From the NCBI GenBank assembly GCA_036867785.1, contig CP145414.1, forward strand, positions 124,001 through 188,000: DNA of 64,000 nucleotides, given 5' to 3'. Made by a program: the position numbers and the translations under genes. This DNA is from Plasmodiophora brassicae (lineage: Eukaryota > Endomyxa: Phytomyxea > Phytomyxea > Plasmodiophorida). The notes below the pieces were generated by a model. The model saw only the letters and a list, made by a program, of their open reading frames with translations. It searched no databases and was not told the origin of the DNA. Below, one piece after another: positions 41,201 through 54,546 of the stretch (positions are counted from its first letter, which is position 1; each line of letters opens with the position of its first letter).

Positions 41201-44200
41201 GCCGCGTCCCCGACCCTGCTCAACACGACGGGCGGCACACGGCTCCTGCTGACCGGGACGAACTTTGGGACGGCGGCGGCCACCGTTGCCGTCGCCGTCG
41301 GGTCGGCGCCCTGCTCCCCGATCGTGGCGCGCACGCAGACGACGCTGACGTGTGTGGCGCCGGCCGGGTCGGGCGCCGCCGTCCCCGTCATCGTCACCGT
41401 GGGGACGCGCTCGTCCGACGGCCGGTTCACCGTCGGGTACCTGGGCCCGTCGATCGCGTCGATCGCGCCGACGCCCGGCCTCGGGTTCCCGACGACGGGC
41501 GGCGTCCCGGTGACGGTGGTCGGCGCCAACTTTGGCGCGTCCGCCCAGGTCCAGGTGGCGTCGGCGCCCTGCCCGGCGCTGACGTCGCCGGCCCCGACCT
41601 CGACCCGGATCGTCTGCACGCTGCCGCCCGGGCAGGGCGCCCAGGTCCAGGTGTCCGTCTCGACCGGGTCGCAGACCAGCCCCGCCTACCTGTTCGCGTA
41701 CGACGCGCCCGTCGTCCACGCCGCCTACACGGGGCCGGCGCAGGCGAACTCGACCGCCGGCGGGTACGCGCTCACGATCGCCGGCGCCAACTTTGGGGCG
41801 GCGGGCCTGGCCGCCGCCGCCATCGCCGGCGCCGCCTGCCCGACGCAGACGGGCGGCCAGACGCGCCTGCTCTGCACGGTGCCCGCCGGCCAGGGCGCGT
41901 CCCTGCCCGTCGTCGTGACCGTCGCCGGTCAGACGTCGAACGTCAACGTCCTGTTCTCGTACGCCGCGCCCGTCATCCAGTCCGTCCTGGTCAACGGCGT
42001 CGCCGGCGCGCCCGTCCCGACGCAGGGGAACGCGCGCCTGACCCTGCTGGGCACGTCATTCGGCACGGCGTCGACGGTGACGTTCAACGGCGCGCCCTGC
42101 ACGCTCTGGCCGGGCACGCAGCAGCACACGACGGTGCAGTGTGTGCCGGGGGCCGGCGTCGGCGCCGCCCTGCCCCTGACGCTGACGGCCGGGACGCAGT
42201 CGGCCACGACGCTCCTGTCGTACCAGGCGCCGACGGTCGCCTCGGTGTCGCCGCCGACCGGCCCCACCCAGGGCGGCACGCTGCTGACGATCACGGGCGC
42301 CGACTTTGGCCCCGCCGGCGTCGTCCTCGTCGGCGGGCAGACGTGCGCGCCCGCCGGCACCGGCCAGCAGTGGACCTCGATCGAGTGCCTGACGCCGGCC
42401 GGCGTCGGCGCCGCCCTGTCCGTCGTCGTGGTCGCCGGCGGCGTCCCGTCGTCGCCGGGCGCCCCGTTCTCGTACGGCGCCCCGGCGATCCAGGTGCCGC
42501 TGCTGACCGGGCCGCCCTTCACCGAGGCGACGCCCGGCAACCTGCTGTCGTTCGCCGGCGTCAACTTTGGCGACCCGGCGACGCCGCTGACGGTGACGAT
42601 CGGCGGGCGGGCCTGCCCCGTCGTGGCGCACACGCACACGCGCGTCAACTGTTCGGTGCCGACCGGGGCGGGCGCCGCCCTGCCCCTGCAGGTCCGCGTC
42701 GGCAACCAGGCGTCGCCGGTCGTCCCCTTCTCGTACGCCGCCCCGGTCGTCGCCCGCGTCCGCGGCTGCCCGGTGACGTCGGGGGCGGCCACCGCTGACT
42801 GCCCGGTGGCGGGCGGCACCACCATCACCGTCTACGGCAGCAACTTTGGGCCGGGGGCCACCGTCACCGTCGCCGGCCTGCCCTGCACGCCCGTCGCCTA
42901 CGCCTGGCCGGGCGCGCCGTCCACTGCCGCCAACCAGACGCTGTCCTGCCCGCTGGCGGCGACGCCGGCCGGCGGGTTCGGCGTCGACCTCGTCGTCAAC
43001 GTGAGCGGCCAGGTCGGCACGGCGCCCGCCCTGCTGTCGTTCGCCGGCCCCGCCCTCGTCCCCGGCACGCTCGTGTTGACGGACGCGCAGGGCCACCGGG
43101 TGGGCGATGCGCGCGCCCCGCCCGGCCCGTCGAAGGCCAACTGGACGACCGTGTCGCCGCCCGTCGTCCTCGCCCGGTTCAATTGCACGCACGCGTCCGC
43201 CCGGCCGCTGTCGGCGACGTTCGGCCCGGCCGCTGACCCGTCCCTGTTCGCCTGTGCGGCCACGAACGCGACCACGTCGGGCGCCGTCACCACCGTGTCC
43301 TGCCTGCTGCCCAGCGCGGTCGGTGCCGCCCTGCGCTTCGTCGTCCGCGCCGGCCTGCAGACGTCGCTGCCGGGCGCCGACACGCTGGCGTACCCGGCGC
43401 CCGTCCTGGTCAACGCGTCGCTGGGCCTGGGCGGCGGCGGCCCGCGCGGCAACGCCCTCCAGTCGGCGCAGACGTCCGGCGACGTGGTCGCGTTCCAGGC
43501 GCGGTTCGCCGGCGCGTCCGCCGCCCTGCTGCGCGTGACGCTGGGCGCGCCCGGCACCAACTACACGGACTACGCGTGCCTGTCGGTGCGGGCCGTGCTG
43601 GCCGCCCCCGACCTCTTGAACGTGACCTGCCGGACGCCGTCGGGCACGGGCGCCAGCATCGCCGACCTGCGCTTCGTGCTCTGGGCCCTGGACCAGGCGT
43701 CGCCGCCGAGCCCCTTCACGTACTCGTACCCGGTGCCGCCCGTCGTCTACGGCGTGGCCGGGTGCCCGGCGGCGCCCACGCCCAACTCGACGGCCAGCTG
43801 CGACACGGAGGGCGCCAACGTCCTCACCGTGTACGGCGACCACTTTGCCGCCGCCGACAGCGTCCTCGTGTCGTCGTTCGCCTGCGTCATGGCCACGTTC
43901 GTGTCGACGCAGCAGTTCACGTGCGCGTTGGCGCCCGGCGCCGGCCTCCTGCTCAACGTCGTCGTCCAGGCCGGCCTGCTCTACAGCAAGGCGGCCCCGC
44001 TCGTCTCGTACGCCGCCCCGGTCGTCGACGCCGTCGCCGGGTGCGTCCAGTCGTCGTCGTCGTCGTCGTCGTCGCTGTCGCCCTCGTCGACCTACAACTG
44101 CAGCCGGGCGGGCGGCGACCGCATCACGATCCTGGGCCGGTACATGGTGGCGCCGGCCACCGTCTACGTCGGCGGCCAGCTCTGCACGGGCGTCGTGCAC

Positions 44201-47200
44201 AGCGAGGCGCGCCCGCAGCGCAACCTGTCGTGCACGGTGCCGCCGGGCGCCGGCCTCGACCACTCGATCATGGTCGTGCAGGCCGGCGGCACCGTCGGCG
44301 TCGCCGCCGGCAACGTCACGCTGTCGTACCTGCCGTGCGCGCCCGGCACCTACGTCCAGGGGCGCGCCTGCTCGCCCTGCGCCCCGGGGACGTCGTCGGC
44401 GACGTCCAACGCCCTGGTCTGCGACGCCTGCCCGCCCGGGTCGGTGGCGTCGTCCGCCGGCCGGTCGTCGTGCGCGGCCTGCGCCCCGGGCACGTACAGC
44501 AACGCGAACGCGACGTCGTGCGTGCCGTGCGCGTCGGGCACCGCCTCGCAGGCCACGGGCGCGACGTCGTGTGCGCCCTGCGCCGCCGGTCTGTACGCGC
44601 CGGTGCCGGGCGCCACGACCTGCCAGCAGTGCCCGGCCGGGTCCGTCCCGCTCCTGCCGGCGTCGACGTCGTGCGGGCCGTGCGCGCCGGGCACGTACTC
44701 GCCGGTGGCCGGCCAGGCGACGTGCCTGCCGGCGCCGGCGGGCACCTACGTGAACGGGACGGGCGGGGCGACGACGTACACGTCGTGCCGGCCGGGCACG
44801 TACCAGCCGCAGCAGCAGCAGACGTCGTGCGTCAGCGTCCCGGTCGGGTACGTGCAGCCGGCCGCCGGCCAGGCGTCGTACGTGCCGTGCCCGGACGGGC
44901 AGTTCGCCAACGCGACCGCCATGACGACGTGCCTGACGTGCCCGCCCGGCACCTACTCGATCGGGCCGGCGTCCGTCTGCACGCCGTGCCCGCCCGGATC
45001 GTTCGGCAACAGCGCGGGCATGAGCGCCTGCCTGGCGTGCCCGGCAGGAAGGTACGCCCCGCCGGCGCGTGCGCTCGCTCGCCAGCTGATCTCTCTCTCT
45101 CTCTGTGTGTGTATAGCTACACGACGCTGCCGGGGCAGACGTCGTGCCAGGCGTGCGCGCCCGGCACGCAGGCGTCGGGGCCGGGCCGGACGGCCTGTTC
45201 GCCCTGTTCCGCGGGCACGTACGCGTCGGCGCCCGGCACGATCGCCTGCGTGCAGTGCGACAGCGGCACGTTCATGCCGAACGCATCGGCGACAACCTGC
45301 GCGTCCTGCCCGGCGGGGACGGCCAGCGCGTCCAAGTCGACCGCGTGTGTCGCGTGCGGCCCGGGCCGGTACGCGTCCGGGCCGGGCAATGCGGCGTGCG
45401 CGCCGTGCCCGGCCGGCACGTTCGCCAACGCGACGTCCATGTCGCAGTGCCTGTCCTGCCCAGCGGTAACCACCGGGCGCCGCGGTCGGTGCGGTGCGGG
45501 CGCGCTGCTGACCATCCGCGCGCGCGCGTGCTGTACAGGGGACGTCGAGTGCGGCGGGCGCGTCGTCCTGCACGCCGTGCGCGCCGGGCAAGTACGCGGC
45601 GCACTCGGGCACCACCGACTGCCAGGCCTGCGACGCCGGGTTCGTGTCGGGGCGCGCGGGCGCCACCCAGTGCGCGCCCTGCCCGTCGAACGCGTGGAGC
45701 CCGAAGCAAGGTGCGGCGGTGGCGCGCCCGTCTCGTCCTTGTCGCAGGGTGGTCTAACGTGCGCGCGCGCCCACAGCGTCGACGTGCACGCCGTGCCCGG
45801 CGGGTCAGCAGGCGCTCGTCAACGGGTCGGCGACGTGCACGTCGTGCCCGGCGGGGTCGGCGTCGACCCGGAGCGGGACGGCCTGCGCGACCTGCCCGGC
45901 GGGCACCTACCAGAACGGGTCGACGCCGACGTCCTGCGCCGCCTGCCCCGACGGGTCGTACAGCGCGTTCCCCGGGTCGACCATCTGCGCCCTGTGCCCG
46001 GTCGGCCGGTACAGCAACGCGTCGGCCATGGGCGGCGCCCCGCTCGACCGGTGCCTGTCGTGCCCGCCCGGCAGCGTCCAGGCGCGCCCCGGCCAGGCCG
46101 CGTGCACGGCCTGCCCGGCGGGCTCGGCGCCGAACGCCGCCCCCGACGCCCCGGTCACCTGCGTGCCCTGCGCGCCGGGCACGTCCGCCCCCGTCGCCGG
46201 CCTGGCCGCGTGCGGGGCCTGCGCGCCCGGCACGACCTCGCTGACGTCGGGCGCGACGAAGTGCACGGCGTGCCCGGCCGGCAGCACGTCGCTGGCCGGG
46301 TCGTCGACCGGCTGCACGACCTGCCCGGTCGGCACGTTCTCGTCGGGGCCCGCCTCGCCGAACTGCACGTCGTGCGCGCCCGGCTCCTTCCAGGACGGGT
46401 CGACGTCGGCGCCGACGACCTGCCCGCCGTGCGCGCCCGGCCACGCCCAGCCCGGCGCCGGCCAGGCGACCTGCCCGGCGTGCGCGCCCGGCTCCTACGC
46501 CGACCGTCCCGGCCTGCTGTCCTGCGTGCCGTGCGCGCCCGGCAACTTCACGTCGAGCGCCGGGCAGTCGACGTGCCGGGCGTGCCCGGTCGGCACGTAC
46601 ACGGACTCGCCAGGGTCGCCCGCCTGCCTGCCCTGCGACCCGGGCTTCTACGTGGCGGGGGCCGGCGCCCAGGCCTGCCTGCCGTGCCCGTCCGGCCAGT
46701 ACCGGTCGGCGTCCATGTCGGACGCGGGCCGGTGCCGCCCCTGCCCGGTCGGGTCGGCCAGCGAGGCGCCCGGGCAGACGGCGTGCGCGTCCTGCGCGCC
46801 CGGCCGGTTCGCCAACGCCACCGGGCAGACGACGTGCACGGCCTGCCCGCCCGGCACGACGTCGTCGTCGCTGAGCCTCGACGGCCTCGGGTCGTCGTCC
46901 TGCGCCGCCTGCCCGGCGGGGCGGTTCGCGCCCGACGTGGCGCACCCGACCTGCGACCCGTGCCCGGCGGGCACCGCCCAGAACGGGACGGGGGCGGCGG
47001 CCTGCAACGCGTGCGGCCCCGGCACGCAGCAGCCGTCGACCGGCCAGACGCAGTGCCTGCCCTGCCCGCCCGGGTTCTACTCGTCGCAGGCCAGGAACGC
47101 CGAGTGCGTCCCCTGCCCGCTCGGCACGTTCGCCAGCGGGTACGGCGCGACGGCCTGCGCGCCCTGCCCCGCCGGCCAGTTCCAGGACACGCGCGGCCAG

Positions 47201-49879
47201 ACCTCCTGCCAGACCTGCTCGCCGGGCCGCTTCACGAACGTGACCGGCACGATCGTGCCGTGCACGGCCTGCCTGCCGGGCACGTACGCCGGGGCGGGCG
47301 GCGCGGCGCAGTGCGCGCCGTGCCCGCCCGGCCAGTTCCAGGCGGGCGACGCACCCGCCCTGCAGTGCGTGGCGTGCGCGCCCGGGTCCATGGCGCCGGC
47401 ACCCGGCATGGCGCAGTGCACGCCGTGCCCGCCCGGCCAGTACAACAACGCGTCGGGCGCCACCGCCTGCCTCGACTGCGACCTGGGCCAGCAGCAGCCG
47501 AACCTGGGCGCCCTGGCCTGCCAGCCGTGCGCCCCGGGCACGGCCACGGCCGGGCGCCGGACGGCGTCGTGCGGCGAGTGCCCCGCCGGCACGTACAGCG
47601 CCGTGAACGGGTCGTTCCAGTGCGGGGCGTGCCCCGGCGGCACCTACGCGCCGTCGTTCGGCGCGTCGGCCTGCACGGCCTGCCCGGCCGGGTCGTTCAG
47701 CACGAACCGCGGCGACGACACGCTCCTGCTGACGCACTGCACGCAGTGCCCCAAGGGGCAGTACGGGCCGGCGCCCAACGCCACGTCGTGCCTGACGTGC
47801 GGGCCCGGCCGCTTCCAGGACAATGTCGGGCAGGGCGCCTGCCTGCCCTGCCCGGTCGGCAAGTACGTGCGCGAGTCGGGCCAGGCGGCCTGCGCCGACT
47901 GCCCGGCCGGCACCTACGCCAACGGGACGGGGGCGGCCGAGTGCCGCCCCTGCCCGCCGGGCACGTTCAGCGGCCCGACCGGGTCGTCGGCCTGCCTGCC
48001 GTGCGCGGCGGGCAAGTTCTCCACGGGCCACGTCCAGGAGTGCACGACGTGCGGCGGGTCGCAGGCGGCGCCGCACGCCGGCCAGTCGTCGTGCGCCGAG
48101 TGCGACCGGCGGTCGACGGCGAACAAGTTCCACAGCGTGTGCCTGTGCCAGGCGGGCCTGTACAGCGACGAGCGCGACGACATCGGGTCGCAGTGCCAGC
48201 CCTGCATGCGGGGCGCCGTCTGCCCGGTCGGCACGACGATCAGCAGCATGCAGGCGGCGCCGGGTTACTGGAAGCCGACGAACGTGTCGACCATGTTCTA
48301 CCAGTGCCTGCTGCAGAAGAACTGCCTGGGCGGCGTCGACGCGGCCTGCGAGGCGCACCATCGCGGCCCGCTCTGCGCCATCTGCGACGCCGGCTTCTAC
48401 ATGACCGCCCGGGGCGACTGCTCGCAGTGCCCGTCGCGCGCCGCCAGCTGGGCCTACTTCATCCTGATTGGCGCCCTGTTCGCCGCCCTGCTCTGGGCCC
48501 AGTTCTACATCGTGCTGCGCGCCGGCGCCGTCAAGATCCGCCACGTCAAGGCGCAGGACGCCGCCGACGAGAACGAGCGCTTCTGGAGCGACGTCATCGG
48601 CGTCGGCCTGACGCAGCAGGCGTCGCGGCAGAGCGTGCACGCCAGCGAGCTGGCGCGCATGCGGTCGGCGCAGGCCGAGGCGGCCGCCGTGCACGGCCAG
48701 CCGACGCCCAAGCCGAACTTCTCGTACAAGCTCAAGATCATGCTCGGGTTCGTCCAGATCATGACGTCGCTGGTCGGCATCATACAGACGCCGCTGCCGG
48801 GCACGTTCGAGGACTTTGTCTCGCTGTTCGCCGTCATCAACCTGGACCTGTTCGCCTCGGCCGGCACGCAGTGCGTCGTCCCGTCCGACTTCTACGACAA
48901 GTTCCTGTTCGAGGCGCTGACGCCCATCTGCCTGCTCGTCCTCGTCATCGTCCTGTACCTGATCCCGAAGAACGTCCTGAGCCGGGAGACGGACGCGCGC
49001 GCCCGGAAGCGCTCGCGGAAGAAGTTCTGGCGCATGCTCATCTTCTCGCTGTTCCTCATCTACCCGTCCGTGTCGTCGACGATCCTGCGCCTGTACGTCT
49101 GCACCGAGGTCGAGGGCGTCCACTACCTGCGCGCCGACATGAGCATCACCTGCTACACGACGCAGCACAACGCGTACATGGCCCTGGGCGCCTTCTTCAT
49201 CGCCCTGTACCCGGTCGGCATCCCCGTCTTCTTCTTCGTCATGCTCTACCGGTACCGGCACCGCCTGCAGGAGGACGGCGTCAAGGCCGAGCTCGGCTTC
49301 CTGTACGACGGCTACGACCACACGTTCTGGTGGTTCGAGGTGCTCGACATGGTCCACAAGCTGACCATGACGGGCCTGCTGGCGTTCGTGCCGCCCACCC
49401 AGCAGCTGGGCGTCGCCGTCTGCATCGCCGTGTCGTACGCGGCCGTCATCCTCGTCATACGCCCGTACATTCGCAAGGCGGACGACCGCCTGCACCTGTT
49501 CGCCCAGGTCGAGATTTTTGTCGCCTGCGTCGCCGGCTACATGTTCGGGTCGCAGATCGCCATGGACAAGGCGACCGACGTCGGCCTGTCCGTCCTGCTG
49601 ATCGTGATCTTCGCGGCGTTCACGGCGCTGTTCGCCGTGCAGGCCGCCCGCGTCATCTACAAGATGGTCCGCCTGCGCCGGGAGCGCCGCCTGCGCAAGG
49701 CGCACCTGGCCCAGAGCAAGGACGCCGACCTGGGCCAGATGAGCGACCCGAGCACGGACCCGCCGACGTTCCTCTTCTCGCAGCGCTCCTACGGCAGCCT
49801 GATGCAGGCGGACCCGGCCACCGTCCCGCTGTCGTCGTCGGGCAAATCGGCCGTCACCGGGCCGCTCCCCGTCAAGTAG
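38252..49879 (+). CDS. giant TIG / GCC2-GCC3 / multi-TM membrane protein, about 3,807 aa
   Basis: Inferred exons are 38252-45051, 45117-45465, 45539-45710 and 45777-49879, in frame. A signal peptide and a KPTPAPTPAPTP stalk start the protein. A Cys-rich somatomedin-B-like segment follows (near residues 70-155). Residues about 155-2,020 carry some twenty IPT/TIG beta-sandwich units, marked by repeated G(T/A)NFG and CxxPxGxG-type motifs. Residues about 2,030-3,260 are several dozen GCC2/GCC3 (ephrin-receptor/TNFR-like) repeats of the CxPCPAGTYxxxxGxxxC type. The last 500 residues form a bundle of about eight transmembrane helices with FWWFEVLDMVHKLTMTGLLA, like the TRP-like C-terminus of similar protist proteins. 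Expected at the cell surface in adhesion or sensing. The first intron ends in a (CT)n(GT)n tract. Confidence 0.9.
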
Positions 49880-50129
49880 CGGAGGTGTGCCGGGTGCCAC
49901 CCCCCTGCTGTCGCCGATGCTGTACGCCGCCGACCTTAGGCTTCGTGTATATAAACCGCCAGACGCGATCTGCTGCTGACGCCCCCCGCCCATGTGAAAC
50001 GCGCCGAATCGGCCTGGCTGGAATACACTGTGGTGGTACACGGGATACGATCGGATCACTGGTCCCGCTCGCTGTAGGGAATCAACCGTATCGGTGCGCA
50101 CCGCCGCTGATCGCGTCTGTGGTGGACCG

Positions 50130-53100
50130 ATGCTGTCGCGGTTCAAGTCGCTGGCCACGGTTGTCGTCCGGCCAACGCCGACCGTCGATGGCCTGCCGGC
50201 GGCGAATGGCCTACTGACGACGTCGCAGAAGGCGATCGCCGTCGACAACACGATCGATTCGCTGTTCGCTGAGCAGTGCGCGCCGATCGAGCGGCCGGGC
50301 GCGCCCGTCACCGAGGACCAGATCGGGTCGGTCGTCGTCCTGCGGCGCCTGCTGGGCGCCTGCCGGCGCGTGTCGCAGAGCGTCGGCAGCGACCTGGACA
50401 GCATTCGGCGCACGCTGACGCTCGAGTGCGTCGCCCTGCTCAACTGTCAGCACTGCCGCGTGTTCGTCCGGGCGGAGAGCGGCGCCGTCGCCGACGACGT
50501 GCGCGCCGGCGCCCACGAGGGCATCGTCGGGCACGTCCTGAACACCGGGCAGACCATGCAGTTCAGCAAGGGCGAGATCGAGCGGAACGGCATGTACGTC
50601 AGCGGCGTGGATTCGTGCCCGGACCAGCGCAACCCGAAGTCGGCGCTGTACGTGCCGCTCTGCTGCACGTTGCGCGGCAAGCTCGTCGTCGTCGGCGTGA
50701 TCCAGGCGCAGAACAAGGCGGAGGCGAACGGGTTCACGGGCGATGACGTCGTCGCGATCAGCGTGCTGGCGGACACGTGCGCCGAGATGATCCAGTCGGG
50801 GCGGCAGTTGAACACGACGACGCAGCTGATGATGACGGGCATGGAGGCGCACGCGCGCAGCGAGGCCATGCTGCAGGTGGCGCGCGCCCTGAGCAACGAG
50901 ACGACGATCACGGGCATCGTGTCGCTGATCACGCACAAGGTCCAGCAGCTGCTGGCCGTCGAACGTTGCACGCTGTTCCTCGTCGATCCGATGGCCGCCC
51001 ACGACCTGGTCATCTGGAAGGTGCGTGCGTGCGTGCGGTGTGCGTGCGCCCTGCTGACCGGGGGGCGCCGACGCCGTTGATCTGCAGGAGGGAAGCACCG
51101 GCATTCAGCTGTCGTTCGCCGACTGGGTCCGCGGGGTGACCCCCGCCCCGGACCTGCCGTTCACGAGCAACTCGCGGGAGATCCGCATGCCCATGGAGAA
51201 GGCCGGCATCGCCGGGCACGTCGTGCGCACCGGCGAGAAGCTGTGCATCCGGGACCTGTACGCGGACGCGCGATTCAACCCGGAATGGGACAGGCAGACC
51301 GGGTTCACCAGCAGGAACATGCTTTGCATGCCTCTGCGCACGTTCAAGGGCGAGATCGTGGGCGTCATCGAGGCCATCAACAAGGATGCCCGCAAGGAGT
51401 CGTTCAACGAGGGCGACGAGGATCTCCTGGAGACGTTCGCGGCGCACGCCGCCATCGCCATCGGTAACTACCGCCTGCTGGACGGCATGAAGCGCAACCT
51501 GGCGCAGTCGGATGCGATTCTCGAGGTGACTAACGCGCTCAGCAAGGAGCTCAAGCTGGGCAGCCTCGTCGAGATCATCGTCCGCAAGGTGCAGAACCTG
51601 CTCAACGTCGAGCGATGCACTGTCTTCATCTGCGACCGCGCCAAGGACGACCTGTTCACAACGTCGTCCATGTCGTTCGGCGACGGTCTGGCGTTGCCGA
51701 TCCCGAACGACACCGAGGACATCATCCGGATCCCGATGTCGGCCGGCATCGCAGGGCACGTGGCGACGACCGGCGAGACGCTCGTTATACCGGACGCGTA
51801 CGCAGACAAGCGGTTCAACAACAAGATGGACCTGGAGACGGGATTCCGCACGCGGAACATCCTCTGCATGGCGATCCAGGACCACAAGAGCGAGATCGTC
51901 GGCGTCATACAGGTCATCAACAAACGCCAGGGGCAGTCGTTCCTACCGGACGACATCAAGCAGTTGCAGGCGTTCACGGCGCAGGCCGCCGTCGCCATCA
52001 GCAACTGCCGGCTGTTCCAGGAGACGGAACGGGCCCTGAACCATGCGCTGCGACAGGTACGACCCCGCCATCGCCGGCGACGCGTCCCCCAAAGGGTGCT
52101 GCTGCTAACGTGACGGCCGTGTCGCGCTGGGTGCAGGTACGCAACCTGAAGTTCATGCTGTCGGTGACGAAGAACCTGTCGTCCGAGTTGCAAACGTCGA
52201 ACCTCATGACGCAGATGCAGACGCAGCTGAATGACCTGCTCAAGGCGGACCATTGCTTCTTCTTCGTCGTGGAGACCGACAAGGCCCTGTTCTACCGGTT
52301 GGACAATGGCGCCGAATCCGAGCGGTACACGTTGGACAGGGGCATAGCCGGCCATGTCGCACGCACGGGCAAACCCGCCAAGATCCAGTCACGGGCGCAC
52401 GAGGACGACCGATTCGATTGCGAGGTGCGGCGTCGCTGATGGCTTTGTGGTTGGCGCGCGATATATAATATGCTGACCGCGCTGGCCAGGTCGATTCGAA
52501 CGGGCGCACCTGTGAATCCATGCTGTGCATGCCAATCATGGCACAGGGCGAGTCGAACCAGACGCAGGTGATCGGCCTGATCTCGGTGCAGGACGAGACG
52601 GACCGGGGCGGGTTCGGCAAGGAGGAGGAGACCCTGTTGAAAGTGTTCTGCGCGCAGGCATCCGTCGCCCTGGTGAACTCGAAAAAGTTCATGCGCGTCA
52701 TCGAGGACGCGTCGTCGAAGCAGGAGGACTTCTCCGCCAACGAATACCTGACCCAGGACCGGGGCATGCAACTGGGCAGCCACGAAATCGACAGGTTCGC
52801 CTACACGGTCGACGAGATCCATCTGAACCGATGCATCGGTAAGGGGTCGTACGGCGAGGTCTGGTTGGCCCGGGCGCGCAACGAGGTCGTCGCCGTCAAG
52901 AAGATCTTCACGCGCAACCTGAAGGGCGAACAGATTGACGCATTCTGCAGCGAGGCCTCTCTGATGTGCCAGCTGAAGCACCCGAACGTCATCGAGTTCA
53001 AGGGGGCCATCACGCAGCCGCCTGACCTGTGCATTGTCACCGAATACTGCTCCCGGGGTTCACTTGCCGATCTCCTTATGGATCGATCGTATACCATGAC

Positions 53101-53626
53101 GAACCGCACCGAATGGCAGTTCATTCGCGACATCGCCCAGGGCATGCATTACTTGCACACGTCGAACCCTGTGATCCTGCACAGGGACCTGAAGACCGAT
53201 AACCTCCTGGTCGACCGCAACTGGGTCGTCAAGGTCGCCGACTTTGGCCTGACGCGGTTCCTGGACGAGAAGAAACAGATGACGCAGGTCGGGACGCCAA
53301 TCTGGATGTCGCCCGAGGTCTGCATGGGCGACAAGTACACGGAGAAGGCCGACGTGTACGCGTTCGGCATCATCATGTGGGAGATCATGACCCGGCAGGA
53401 ACCGTATCACGACAAGGAGACCATGCAGATCGTTTTGGAGGTCGTCAACAACGGCCTGCGCCCGTACGTCAGCGACCGGCTCAAAGCGCGCCCGCTGTAC
53501 TCGCTCATGACCGACTGCTGGCACCAGCAACCCGAACGTCGACCCAATTTCAAGGCTATCCTCGAACGCCTAGACAGCCCCGATATCGTGGCCGCCATGG
53601 CCAACGACATACCCGTCCAGTACTGA
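50130..53626 (+). CDS. four-GAF tyrosine-kinase-like (TKL) protein kinase
   Basis: Inferred exons are 50130-51020, 51088-52056, 52137-52424 and 52490-53626, in frame, giving 1,094 aa. Four GAF modules lie in tandem, each with a GIxGHV core: GIVGHVLNTGQ, GIAGHVVRTGEK, GIAGHVATTGET and GIAGHVARTGKP. Modules 2 and 3 are most alike, with CIRDLYADARFN and VIPDAYADKRFN. The kinase starts near residue 825: GKGSYGEVWLA loop, VAVKKI lysine, HRDLKTDNLL catalytic loop, ADFGLTR, and GTPIWMSPEV in the activation segment. All catalytic residues are present. The GIAGHV/DxRFN pattern resembles cyclic-nucleotide-binding GAFs of phosphodiesterases, so regulation by cAMP, cGMP or another small ligand is a reasonable inference. 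No signal peptide or TM; probably cytosolic. Confidence 0.92.
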
Positions 53627-54189
53627 CCCTTGTCGAAAATTATTCATACCATCTATTATTTATAAGGTGTGCACATATTCTGGCGCCTGTGGCATATTAT
53701 ATGGGGTATGGCCGTATGGGCTATGGCGGAAGGAGAGCAGGGAAGGTCTCACAAAAATGAGCTCAATCGCGTCACAAAACTGCGCCGGTGACCTCCGCGC
53801 TGAAATTGCTGAACCGCATCCAGTGCACTCGATTTGTTTACTCAACCCTGGCGCCATGCGCACCCGTTCAAAGGCTGTGAGCCAGACACCGACGCTTCTT
53901 AAGATCAGTGTGCGCGAACTGGTCTCCCCATCGTCTAACGAAATTCGCCATCATCATCGTTACAATTTCGCCTCAATTACTTCAGGACGGGGTCGCGTCA
54001 GGACGTTATATTAGAACGTTCTTATGGACGACATGAACGAATTCTTCGCGTTTCCTGAATACTGGATCTCAATGTGTCGAATCGCAACTTCGCGCGCGTA
54101 TCCAGATTCGACATGCCCCGATCAGCGACGTCGAAATCACCTGCTTCACGACGGCGTTTCTCTGAACTGTGACGACAGAGCAAGATGTG
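53627..54189. other. AT-richer intergenic start of a gene-poor zone
   Basis: About 560 bp downstream of the kinase gene. The composition drops here, with ATTATTTATA-like stretches near 53650 and a TAT/GGC-rich run near 53690-53730. No gene is seen. Confidence 0.5.
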
Positions 54190-54546
54190 TCAACCACACG
54201 GATTGACCGACTGAGGTCGGTCCGCGCCGTGGACGTTTATTGTACCTAGTGCGCTACGAAGGAGCCCAATTTGGTGCCGGCTGAGTCGCCAACACGACTC
54301 AGTTGTGACATAATAGTGCCCTTTTAGCCGCACCTGGAACGGGCTGCGGGCTTGTCTGGGTGGAAGCATTTGGTGAGGCCTAGCAAGAACTGCTTCATCA
54401 TTAGGCGACAGTCTGTACTCCAGTCGACGAGTCAGGGCGTCAGGTGTCCAATGAACGAAATCAACTTCGCTAAGGAATTGGAGTGAACGAATCTGTCGTC
54501 GATGTAGCTTGTGGGCAAACGCACGTGCGGCGGCGTCCAGGAACAT
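54190..54546 (-). other. unassigned open frame, 118 codons
   Basis: A frame in the low-GC zone just left of the chromovirus fossil. It contains a DALTRRLEYRLSPNDEAV stretch but no clear domain. It could be a short gene, part of an old mobile element, or chance. A second unassigned frame of 95 codons lies at 54805-55092 on the same strand. Confidence 0.25.

Noticed and set aside
37994-41719. 1,241-codon minus-strand frame over the start of the giant gene
   Set aside because: No domain, Arg/Gly/Ala-rich composition, and it overlaps the promoter and the signal-peptide end of a well-supported gene.
45272-50443. Very long antisense and alternate-frame open frames opposite the giant TIG gene and neighbours (over 1,700 and 2,200 codons)
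   Set aside because: They are Arg/Ala/Gly-rich shadows produced by the strong third-position GC bias. The TIG and GCC2/GCC3 repeats, signal peptide and TM helices all lie in the frame I annotate.
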